A model generated the notes under the pieces. The model saw only the letters and a program-made list of their open reading frames with translations, made no database searches and was not told the origin of the DNA. Source: Methanobacteriota archaeon (GTDB lineage Archaea; Thermoplasmatota; Thermoplasmata; RBG-16-68-12). From it: 5,906 nucleotides of DNA. The position numbers and the translations under genes are program-made. The stretch lies in NCBI GenBank assembly GCA_005879045.1, contig VBLV01000133.1:1504-7409 (forward strand). The letters run 5' to 3'. Below, in pieces: positions 1-4,971 of this stretch; position 1 is the stretch's first letter, and the number at the start of each line of letters is the position of its first letter.

Positions 1-1102
1 CGTAGTCGCCGCCCTCGAAGGCGGCCCGGGCTTGCTTCAGCGTCTTGCGGATTTCGCTCACGTTCCGTCCGACGTCGCGCGCCCTCTTCGCGGTCTCCAA
101 GGCCTTCGTCATGTGCTCCAACGCATCGGCCCGGGAGACTCGCGGCTTCGCCTCACTCGGCTCTTCCTCGAAAATCTCGTCCCGCAACGGCTCCATCGGA
201 TGGGCCGGGGCCGGAGGTGGGGCTTGAGCCTGAGGCGGTCGGGGAGGCCGCATCTCGGCATTCGGGGGCGGAGGCGGGTTTTTCGTCTCCGGTTCGTCGG
301 GCATTTCGATCCCGCTCGCTTCGAGCGCCGCCGTGATGTATTTCTCCGCCTCGAGAAGACTCTTCTCTTTCACCGCGAGCTTTTCGCGTTCCGAGGCGAG
401 GTGGTACAGTTCATCCTTGAGCGTGGTCTGCAATTCGACGAACGAGTCGTGCTGCGCCGCGGACTCCTTTTGGCGGGCGTACATCTCTTCGCTGATTTTC
501 AGCATCTCCCGCTCGCGGGCTTCGAGCGCGTTGAGCCGCTCGTTCTGGAGCTTGATGAGTTCCTCTTCGCGCTTCGCGAGCTTCCGGTCGCGCTCGGCCA
601 TACCGCGCTCCATCACGGAGAGTCGATCGATCGTCTCTGCGAGCGCGCGCTCCCGCTGCGCGGACAACTCCTCGCGCTCGACGAGCGCTTGGATCTTCCC
701 TTCGGACTCTTTCAGGTGGTCCGTGAGCTCGTGCTCGAGGCGCTTCACCTGATCCTCGCGGTCCTTGATCGACTTCTCCCGGTCGTTCAGCGTGCGAGCC
801 CAGTCTTGGACGCGCCGCTCCTCGGCGGAAGCTTTGTCCCGTTCCATCCGCATGCCAGCGATATCCTTGTCCATCGATGATCGGGCCGCGACGACCTGGT
901 CCCTCTCCTGGGCGAAATCGTCCCGCTCCGCCTTCAGCCGGGCCGCCTGATTCTCCAGCGCCGCGTTTCGGGCATCCAGCGCCGCGCGGAGCGTGTCGAG
1001 CTCCTTCCCGCGGGCATCCAAGGCGTTCTTCGTTTCCCTCAGTTTCGAGGCCTGAGCCTTCACCGCGTCGAGGAGGGCGGGGGAGGGCTTGTCACTGGCC
1101 AT
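1..1102 (-). CDS. Long coiled-coil protein, C-terminus beyond window
   Basis: Reading leftward from ATG 1102-1100 gives 367 codons with no stop before the window edge, so the gene is cut at its 3' end. An in-frame TGA lies just upstream (1109-1111), so this is the first possible start. A GGTGA Shine-Dalgarno (1109-1113) sits 6 nt before it. Residues about 10-262 are almost continuous charged heptad-like helix rich in E, R, K, A and L, with no proline between about 10 and 265 and no cysteine anywhere: a long coiled coil. A proline-rich linker follows at about 268-302 (PPPPP at 276-280, then PPRPP), then an acidic patch (IFEEEPSE, 310-317) and a second helical segment ending in KQARAAFEGGDY, which resembles the start of a helical-repeat motif. 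There is no signal peptide or membrane segment, so it is probably cytoplasmic and structural or scaffolding. I cannot assign a family; weak resemblance to SMC/Rad50-type coiled coils is compositional only. Confidence 0.85.
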   Translation of the reverse strand, partial: MASDKPSPALLDAVKAQASKLRETKNALDARGKELDTLRAALDARNAALENQAARLKAERDDFAQERDQVVAARSSMDKDIAGMRMERDKASAEERRVQDWARTLNDREKSIKDREDQVKRLEHELTDHLKESEGKIQALVEREELSAQRERALAETIDRLSVMERGMAERDRKLAKREEELIKLQNERLNALEAREREMLKISEEMYARQKESAAQHDSFVELQTTLKDELYHLASEREKLAVKEKSLLEAEKYITAALEASGIEMPDEPETKNPPPPPNAEMRPPRPPQAQAPPPAPAHPMEPLRDEIFEEEPSEAKPRVSRADALEHMTKALETAKRARDVGRNVSEIRKTLKQARAAFEGGDY

Positions 1103-1108
1103 GTTCGG

Positions 1109-1116
1109 TCACCGCC
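1109..1116 (-). promoter_or_regulatory. Shine-Dalgarno of the coiled-coil gene
   Basis: On the minus strand GGCGGTGA is followed by a 6-nt spacer and ATG at 1102. It complements the archaeal 16S 3' end well, and with the in-frame TGA it fixes the start. Confidence 0.6.
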
Positions 1117-1149
1117 TGTTTCCAGGCAAAACGAACTGGTGCATCCGAC

Positions 1150-1160
1150 TCTATATAAGC
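1150..1160 (-). promoter_or_regulatory. TATA box, nearly symmetric
   Basis: The minus strand reads GCTTATATAGA and the plus strand CTATATAAGC, so it can be read as a strong TATA box either way. For the coiled-coil gene, transcription would start about 26 nt downstream, near 1129, giving a leader of about 27 nt that includes the Shine-Dalgarno. Read rightward, the start would fall near ATG 1182. TATA spacing is established for archaea; use of this element is inferred. Confidence 0.55.
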
Positions 1161-1260
1161 CGTCGTCCGCGGAAATCAACCATGAGAACAAAAGTCATAC
1201 GCGCGAGGAAAAATCGAACCGGGTGGCCGAAGTCATCTCGTACTTGCTGCGCGCCGGGCC

Positions 1261-1302
1261 GGCCTCGCGGACCCTCACGCGGCCTCGCCGCGACCCTCCA
1301 TC
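1261..1302. repeat. Imperfect 20/22-bp tandem repeat
   Basis: GGCCTCGCGGACCCTCACGC (1261-1280) is followed directly by GGCCTCGCCGCGACCCTCCATC (two units of 20 and 22 bp, allowing a 2-bp insertion in the second). The shared core is GGCCTCGC, a short G/C block, then GACCCTC. It lies between the two TATA elements of the divergent region. It could be a duplicated regulator site or simple slippage. Confidence 0.5.
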
Positions 1303-1311
1303 GCTTTGTCA

Positions 1312-1329
1312 ACAAACGTCAGACAAACG
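1312..1329. repeat. ACAAACG direct repeat, 11-bp phase
   Basis: ACAAACG occurs at 1312-1318 and again at 1323-1329, one helical turn apart on the same DNA face. The second copy ends 8 bp before the rightward TATA box. This is typical placement for an activator or an extended TFB contact in archaea, but the two copies could be chance. Confidence 0.4.
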
Positions 1330-1336
1330 AAAGACA

Positions 1337-1344
1337 CTTATAGC
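1337..1344 (+). promoter_or_regulatory. TATA box for the 74-aa gene and marC
   Basis: CTTATAG within ACTTATAGC follows an A/G-rich stretch (CGAAAGA, 1328-1334) suitable as a TFB recognition element. A start about 26 nt on, near 1366, would leave a leader of about 38 nt to ATG 1404. GGGATGG (1394-1400) lies just before that ATG as a weak Shine-Dalgarno. Confidence 0.5.
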
Positions 1345-1403
1345 ATTGTTGTCGTACAGCCGTCAGCACGCCTCCATACGGTGGCGCAACGAAGGGATGG
1401 AAC

Positions 1404-1628
1404 ATGCCTGCACTCAAGCAAATCTCGTTCGAGTACGCGCGGCAGATCGCCGCGGTGAAGGGCCTCCAGCCGAGCAAGGTTCGGGGCACGAACACGCTGC
1501 GGTTCACGAAGGGCGGCAGCGAGAAACTCCAGGTCATCACCTGGGATGAGTTCGAACGGACCGCCAGCGGCCGCGATCTCGCCGTCTACGAGAGCGGCGG
1601 CTGGATGAAACTGATGCGAAGGCACTAG
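1404..1628 (+). CDS. Small basic protein of unknown function, 74 aa
   Basis: The 74-residue protein begins MPALKQISFEYARQ and ends ESGGWMKLMRRH. I do not recognise the family. A predicted N-terminal helix (about 6-19) leads into a basic strand-rich centre (PSKVRGTNTLRFTKGG, about 23-38), a second helix opened by ITWDEFERTA, and a C-terminal strand (LAVYESGGWMKLM). There are no cysteines, signal peptide or membrane segment, so it is a compact soluble cytoplasmic protein. The net positive charge would permit nucleic-acid binding, but nothing demonstrates it. Coding status is supported by strong G/C third-position bias, a TATA box upstream and a tight 24-bp gap to the MarC-family gene, which suggests co-transcription. 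The start at 1404 has a weak purine-rich site before it. Confidence 0.82.
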   Translation: MPALKQISFEYARQIAAVKGLQPSKVRGTNTLRFTKGGSEKLQVITWDEFERTASGRDLAVYESGGWMKLMRRH

Positions 1629-1642
1629 GGCCCGTCCGTTTC

Positions 1643-1647
1643 AGGGA
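1643..1647 (+). promoter_or_regulatory. Shine-Dalgarno of the MarC-family gene
   Basis: AGGGA lies 5 nt before ATG 1653, in the 24-bp gap after the 74-aa gene. It supports translation of the MarC-family gene from a message shared with its neighbour. Confidence 0.4.
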
Positions 1648-1652
1648 CGACC

Positions 1653-2300
1653 ATGGTGGACTTGGCGTTCGGCGCCACCGCCATGGCCTCCATCTTCGCG
1701 ATCGTCGATCCCCTCGGGGTCGTCCCGTTCTTCTCCGTCCTCACGGAAGACCTGACCCCCGCGCAGAAGCAGAACATCATCTCGAAAGCGTGCCTCACGA
1801 CGACGATCACCCTCGGCGTCTTTGCCGTCTTCGGCCAATGGATCTTCGCCGCGTTCGGGTTCACGATTCCCGCCTTCAAGATCGCGGGCGGGATCGTCCT
1901 CTTCGGCGTGGCGTTCGAAATGCTCCGAGGCGAGCGCTCCCGGACGCGGCTGACGGCCCAGGAGCGGGAGGAGACCCTCGAGCGGGATGAGGTGGCCGTC
2001 GTGCCCCTCGGCATCCCCCTCCTCGCGGGCCCAGGGGCGATCACGACCGTCATGATCTACATGGCCCATCCGGTCAACGATCCGGCGGACAAGCTGTTCG
2101 TCTTCGCCGGGATCCTCGTGGCTGTCCTCGTTACGTTCATCTTGTTTCACAACGCGGACCGGATCTTCCGGCGACTCGGACGCTCCGGCACCAGAGCGGT
2201 CGGCCGAGTCATGGGCCTGCTGCTCGCGGCGATTGCGGTGCAGTTCATCCTGGACGGGGTCATCGACGTCGCCCGGCTCCACGGAATCCCGTTGACGTGA
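1653..2300 (+). CDS. MarC family (UPF0056) integral membrane protein
   Basis: The 215-residue protein has the six-helix pattern and usual length of the MarC family. Helices lie at about 4-30, 46-69, 72-91, 114-137, 147-166 and 182-203. The two family signatures are present: IVDPLGVVPFF (17-27) in the first helix and PLGIPLLAGPGAITTVM (118-134) in the fourth, the usual internal pseudo-symmetry. A charged cytoplasmic loop (92-113) joins the halves, and the last helix carries the familiar GLLLAAIAVQFILDG. A Thermococcus member, SnatA, was reported as a small neutral amino-acid transporter, while Escherichia coli MarC is no longer thought to cause multiple antibiotic resistance. Amino-acid transport is therefore plausible here but unproven. 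The gene probably shares an operon with the 74-aa gene upstream. ATG 1653 places the first helix right at the N-terminus, as in homologues. Confidence 0.93.
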   Translation: MVDLAFGATAMASIFAIVDPLGVVPFFSVLTEDLTPAQKQNIISKACLTTTITLGVFAVFGQWIFAAFGFTIPAFKIAGGIVLFGVAFEMLRGERSRTRLTAQEREETLERDEVAVVPLGIPLLAGPGAITTVMIYMAHPVNDPADKLFVFAGILVAVLVTFILFHNADRIFRRLGRSGTRAVGRVMGLLLAAIAVQFILDGVIDVARLHGIPLT

Positions 2301-2315
2301 GCAAAGCACCATGGC

Positions 2316-2323
2316 CTTTTATC
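2316..2323 (+). promoter_or_regulatory. TATA-like box, leaderless CCA gene
   Basis: CTTTTATC is centred about 26 nt before ATG 2346 and there is no Shine-Dalgarno in front of that ATG (TCGCATCCCCGCGCG). This is the geometry expected when transcription starts at the initiation codon. It lies in the 45-bp gap after the MarC-family gene. Confidence 0.5.
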
Positions 2324-2345
2324 CGGGGCCTCGCATCCCCGCGCG

Positions 2346-3686
2346 ATGAGCGTGGAGGAACGGGTCCTCGCTCGAATCCGACCGACCCCGGACGAGGAGG
2401 CCCGGATCGAGAAACTCGTCCGGGAGATCCTGGATCGCCTCCGCTCCACCCTCCGGTCGAAAGGCTGGGAGGCGAAGCCGTTCCTCGCGGGCTCCGTCGC
2501 GAAAGGCACGCATCTCACCGGCACGGAAATCGACGTGTTCGTCGCGTTCCCACCGGATCTCCCGCGCGCGGACCTGGAGGAACGCGGCTTGGCGCTGGGG
2601 ACAATCCTGGAGAAAGGCACCCATCGCTACGCCGAGCACCCGTACACCCGCGGCTGGTACGGCGGATTCGAGGTCGAGATCGTACCCTGCTACCGGATCA
2701 CGGACGCGACCCAGCGGATGAGCGCCGTCGACCGCACGCCGCTCCACGTGGACTACGTCCTCGGGCGCGTGAAGGAGGGCCAGACGGACGAGATCCGCCT
2801 GCTGAAGGCATGGGCCGAGGGCATCGGCGTCTACGGCGCGGAGGCGAAGATCCTGGGGTTCAGCGGCTACCTGTGCGAGCTGCTCGTCCTGAAGAACGGC
2901 ACGTTTCGCGGCGTTCTGGAGGCAAGCCTCTCCTGGCGTCCGGGGATCGTCCTCGAGCTGGATCGGGCGCCCGCGCGGACGTTCCCGGAGCCGCTCACCG
3001 TCGTCGACCCGGTCGATCCGAATCGCAACGTCGCCAGCGCGGTGAGCGTCGAACAGCTCGCGACGTTTGTCCACGCCGCCCGCGAATATCTGGAGAGCCC
3101 GAGCGAGCGATTCTTCTTCCCCCGGCCGCTCAAACCTCTTTCCGTGTCGCGATTGCGGGCTGCGGTAAAGCGGCGGGGCGGCGGTCTCCTGGCGATCTCG
3201 ATTCCTGCACCTGCCGTCACGGACGACGTGCTGTACCCGCAGCTTCGGAAGGCGCACCGGGCTTTCCTCGACCTCTTCCATCGACACGAGTTCCACGTGT
3301 TCGACTCTCGCTTCGACCTCGCCCTCAAGGAAGCCATCTTCCTCTTCGAGTTCGCGGTGGGCTCCTTGCCGCGTGTCTCGCGTCACGTGGGCCCGCCCGT
3401 CTGGGTGAAGAACGCGAAGGAATTCCTCGACAAATGGCGAGGGAGTCCGAAGACGATCGCCGGTCCGTTCGTGCACGGGGAGCGGTGGGCCGTCGACGTG
3501 GCGCGCGATGTCACCGCGGCATCGGCCGTCGCGAAGGCGAAGTGGCGGGAGCTGAGCATCGGCAAGGACCTCGAGAAGTCGGCCCGCCGCTCGTTGCGAA
3601 TCCGTCCGGGCCCGAGCGCGCTCCGAGCCGGATACGCCGAGGCGTGGACGCGCCTCTTCGACAAACGGTTTCCTTGGGAACGCTAG
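2346..3686 (+). CDS. cca: CCA tRNA nucleotidyltransferase, archaeal class I
   Basis: This enzyme adds or repairs the 3'-terminal CCA of tRNAs in the cytoplasm, using CTP and ATP without a nucleic-acid template. Its 446 residues match the archaeal class I length (about 440). The nucleotidyltransferase motif GSVAKGTHLTGTEIDVFVAF (49-68) supplies E61 and D63. Downstream are the family landmarks HRYAEHPYTRGW (93-104), FEVEIVPCYRI (108-118), SAVDRTPLH (126-134), VYGAEAKILGFSGYLCELL (162-180) and VVDPVDPNRNVAS (219-231). A C-terminal region of about 200 residues fits the body and tail domains that grip the tRNA acceptor stem. The third catalytic carboxylate, Asp110 in the Archaeoglobus fulgidus enzyme, appears as E111 here. 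The N-terminus beginning ERVLARIRPTPDEEARI supports ATG 2346. The stop codon overlaps that of the convergent gene. Confidence 0.97.
   Translation: MSVEERVLARIRPTPDEEARIEKLVREILDRLRSTLRSKGWEAKPFLAGSVAKGTHLTGTEIDVFVAFPPDLPRADLEERGLALGTILEKGTHRYAEHPYTRGWYGGFEVEIVPCYRITDATQRMSAVDRTPLHVDYVLGRVKEGQTDEIRLLKAWAEGIGVYGAEAKILGFSGYLCELLVLKNGTFRGVLEASLSWRPGIVLELDRAPARTFPEPLTVVDPVDPNRNVASAVSVEQLATFVHAAREYLESPSERFFFPRPLKPLSVSRLRAAVKRRGGGLLAISIPAPAVTDDVLYPQLRKAHRAFLDLFHRHEFHVFDSRFDLALKEAIFLFEFAVGSLPRVSRHVGPPVWVKNAKEFLDKWRGSPKTIAGPFVHGERWAVDVARDVTAASAVAKAKWRELSIGKDLEKSARRSLRIRPGPSALRAGYAEAWTRLFDKRFPWER
3683..3686. other. Shared CTAG double stop of convergent genes
   Basis: The palindrome CTAG supplies TAG to the CCA gene (3684-3686, plus) and TAG to the membrane protein gene (3685-3683, minus). 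The two genes overlap by exactly these bases, leaving no room for an intergenic terminator, so both transcripts must run into the opposing gene. Confidence 0.9.
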
Positions 3687-4345
3687 GGCGTCAGCAAGAT
3701 CGAGAAGGCGACGCCCGAGGGAGGGTTGCTCCCGTCGCTCGCGACGATCGTGATGTCGTACCCCGTGTGGTACGGCAATGTGGCGTTGTACGTTCCGCCG
3801 GCATACTTCTCGCCGGGGTGGTGGCCCACACAGCGATTGTCCTGCCCGGCGACGAGGGTGGGTGCTACGACGAACGGCGTGCTGCCCTGGGGCGCGGCGT
3901 GCACTTCGACGTTTCGAAGGCCGACATTGTCGGTCGCGCGAAACAGGATGTACAGGGAGTCGTTGCCCGGACCCATGCTGACCGATCCGGCGGGCGGCAT
4001 GCAGAGCAAGTCTCCGGTGTACCCGGAGTGGTACGGCGACACGGTGATCCCCTGGATTGTTGGGGGGGTGTGATCGCTGAACGGCGGGTTCAGGAGGATG
4101 ATCCAGAACGCGAGCCAGCTGAAGAAATACATGATGCCGTGGCCGATCCAGTCGCGTCCACCGAAGAACGCGAGGACCGGAAGGACGGAGTAGAGGGCGA
4201 ACCCGACGAGGGCCCCGACGACGGCCCAGGCGATGGTCGCAACGGCGGCCCGCGCCCCTTCGATCTCCCGCCGCATGAAGCCGACCTCGTCGAAGTCGGG
4301 CGCAACCCAAGCGGGGGTGTCGTCCTTACGCTTCCGGCGGGCCAT
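3683..4345 (-). CDS. Membrane-anchored protein with extracytoplasmic beta domain
   Basis: I do not recognise the family of this 220-residue protein. It has a basic cytoplasmic N-terminus (ARRKRK, 2-7), an acidic stretch, then two hydrophobic helices at about 33-61 and 69-85. From about 86 onward it is soluble and strand-rich, with C115 and C172 as a possible disulfide, consistent with exposure outside the membrane. Segments such as LYILFRATDNVGLRNVEVHA (131-150) and GYDITIVASDG (195-205) resemble an Ig-like or cadherin-like beta-sandwich. PYHSGY (104-109) and PYHTGY (191-196) are near-copies. ATG 4345 has no Shine-Dalgarno, but a T-rich element lies about 30 nt upstream. A 7-nt G run inside the gene (4062-4068 on the plus strand) leaves the frame intact. 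Adhesion or a cell-surface role is possible, but nothing specific supports it. Confidence 0.88.
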   Translation of the reverse strand: MARRKRKDDTPAWVAPDFDEVGFMRREIEGARAAVATIAWAVVGALVGFALYSVLPVLAFFGGRDWIGHGIMYFFSWLAFWIILLNPPFSDHTPPTIQGITVSPYHSGYTGDLLCMPPAGSVSMGPGNDSLYILFRATDNVGLRNVEVHAAPQGSTPFVVAPTLVAGQDNRCVGHHPGEKYAGGTYNATLPYHTGYDITIVASDGSNPPSGVAFSILLTP

Positions 4346-4370
4346 TGGGCGGTCGGAAGCAGGGGGCGCT

Positions 4371-4380
4371 TCAAAAACCT
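4371..4380 (-). promoter_or_regulatory. T-rich TATA-like element, membrane protein gene
   Basis: The minus strand reads AGGTTTTTGA, centred about 30 nt before ATG 4345, with no Shine-Dalgarno in between. It is a weak TATA match, accepted mainly because the same geometry recurs at neighbouring genes. Confidence 0.3.
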
Positions 4381-4384
4381 TCGC

Positions 4385-4429
4385 TCACGGCAAGGGCCCG
4401 CCGCAGATTGCGCAGCGAGAAACACACAT
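4385..4429 (-). other. Zinc-knuckle micro-ORF, 14 codons
   Basis: ATG at 4429 gives MCVSRCAICGGPLP and then TGA. C6-x2-C9-G-G is a typical zinc-knuckle pattern. It lies between the Nudix-fold gene and the membrane protein gene and is in frame with the latter: the codons between its TGA and ATG 4345 are all open. It may be a decayed N-terminal extension, a real micro-peptide or chance. No promoter or Shine-Dalgarno of its own is evident. Confidence 0.25.
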
Positions 4430-4436
4430 TCTGAAA

Positions 4437-4898
4437 TCAGGTCTGGCCCTTCGCCATCGTCTCGAGGACGTGAAGGGCCCAGCCATGGTGAGCGACCTCG
4501 TCACGGACCGGCAACTTCCGCAGGTCGAACCACTCCGCCTCCGCAAGGGCGTTCGAAAGCTTGAGTCGAGGCATCCGTTCGAGGTCGAGCTTGTTGTGGA
4601 ACGACATGTGCCATGCGCCGCTGTTCCCCTTGAACGATTCGATGTGATCGAGCCGCGGTTTCAGACCGGTCAGGCCGAGCTGCTCCTCCAAGATCCGCGT
4701 CCCGGCGCGCTCGGGATGCTCGAGATAGGCCAGCTCATCGTCGGGCAAGAACCAACCGCTCTCGTTGTCATATTTCACCATGTCGCGGTACCGGACGAGC
4801 AGCACCTGGCCCTCGGCGAAAAGCGCGCCGTCGGCGACCAGCGTGTGGATCCGGCACTCGGTTTCCAATGAGAGATGCTCCCCGCAGTCTCGAGTCAT
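4437..4898 (-). CDS. Nudix-fold protein with degenerate Nudix box
   Basis: The 153-residue length is usual for a single Nudix domain. A first strand (HTLVADGALFAEGQVLLVRY, 18-37) leads to the Nudix loop-helix region GWFLPDDELAYLEHPERAG (48-66) and RILEEQLGL (68-76), then later strands and AEAEWFDLRKLP (119-130), the usual C-terminal landmark. Nudix enzymes hydrolyse nucleoside diphosphates linked to another moiety, using a metal held by REUxEExGU. Here the consensus R-E-U-x-E-E-x-G-U reads R-I-L-E-E-Q-L-G-L: the first and last glutamates are replaced by I69 and Q73, and E72 remains. The LPGG turn is LPDD. Hydrolytic activity is therefore doubtful, and a binding or regulatory role, or different metal ligands, is possible. 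ATG 4898 lacks a Shine-Dalgarno, but a TATA-like box lies about 27 nt upstream. The next gene downstream starts 91 bp beyond its stop. Confidence 0.88.
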   Translation of the reverse strand: MTRDCGEHLSLETECRIHTLVADGALFAEGQVLLVRYRDMVKYDNESGWFLPDDELAYLEHPERAGTRILEEQLGLTGLKPRLDHIESFKGNSGAWHMSFHNKLDLERMPRLKLSNALAEAEWFDLRKLPVRDEVAHHGWALHVLETMAKGQT

Positions 4899-4920
4899 CC
4901 GGACGGCAGTCTGGCCGGAA

Positions 4921-4930
4921 GTAATTTGCT
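4921..4930 (-). promoter_or_regulatory. TATA-like box, leaderless Nudix-fold gene
   Basis: The minus strand reads AGCAAATTAC in a G/C-rich setting, centred about 27 nt before ATG 4898. No Shine-Dalgarno precedes that ATG (GCCGTCCGG). It lies in the 64-bp gap after the DUF2085-type gene. Confidence 0.45.
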
Positions 4931-4954
4931 CCGGTCGAAGGGCGCGCTCTGCGC

Positions 4955-4971
4955 GAGCGGTCCTACCGCTC
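4955..4971. repeat. Perfect inverted repeat over a stop codon
   Basis: GAGCGGT, a 3-nt loop and ACCGCTC form a perfect 7-bp hairpin. The TAG stop of the DUF2085-type gene (4965-4963) falls at the loop. No T-run follows on the minus strand, so it is not a classical terminator; it could be a 3'-end stabiliser or pause site. Confidence 0.45.

Larger units (their letters stand above)
1103..1403. other. Divergent intergenic region, about 300 bp
   Basis: This separates the leftward coiled-coil gene from the rightward 74-aa gene. It is less GC-rich than the flanking coding DNA, particularly at 1150-1225 and 1305-1350. It holds two TATA-like elements (1150-1160 and 1337-1344), a tandem repeat (1261-1302) and a phased short repeat (1312-1329). 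Several short open frames cross it. None has convincing coding character: one reads as an Arg-rich 53-residue peptide from ATG 1182, another contains a short helix-like stretch VAEVISYLLRAGPAS. I found no tRNA-like fold. Confidence 0.6.

Noticed and set aside
622..640. CGATCGATCG palindrome as a regulatory site
   Set aside because: It lies within the coiled-coil coding sequence, explained by codons for T-I-D-R-L, and the flanks do not extend the symmetry.
32..880. Plus-strand open frame of 282 codons at the left end
   Set aside because: It is the antisense of the coiled-coil gene, whose minus-strand reading has heptad-like composition, a Shine-Dalgarno and a TATA box.
1205..1235. Possible tRNA T-arm on the minus strand (GGTTCGATT)
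   Set aside because: The flanks do not form the 5-bp T stem, and no anticodon arm or acceptor pairing could be found around it.
1182..1343. 53-codon plus-strand frame starting 27 nt after the symmetric TATA
   Set aside because: The promoter geometry is tempting, but the Arg-rich peptide lacks any fold or motif and no homology can be judged. I kept it only as part of the intergenic-region finding.
4062..4068. Seven-G run as a possible frameshift site in the membrane protein gene
   Set aside because: The frame reads sensibly on both sides (two helices before, beta domain after), so no shift is needed.
2319..4310. Long minus-strand open frame (about 663 codons) opposite the CCA gene
   Set aside because: It is antisense to a secure CCA enzyme and in the wrong frame for the membrane protein; the Arg-rich composition shows no motif.
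2297..4564. Very long open frame on the plus strand (about 755 codons)
   Set aside because: It overlaps the CCA enzyme in another frame and then runs antisense through two minus-strand genes. Its translation is Arg/Gly/Pro-rich without domains, a usual by-product of high GC.
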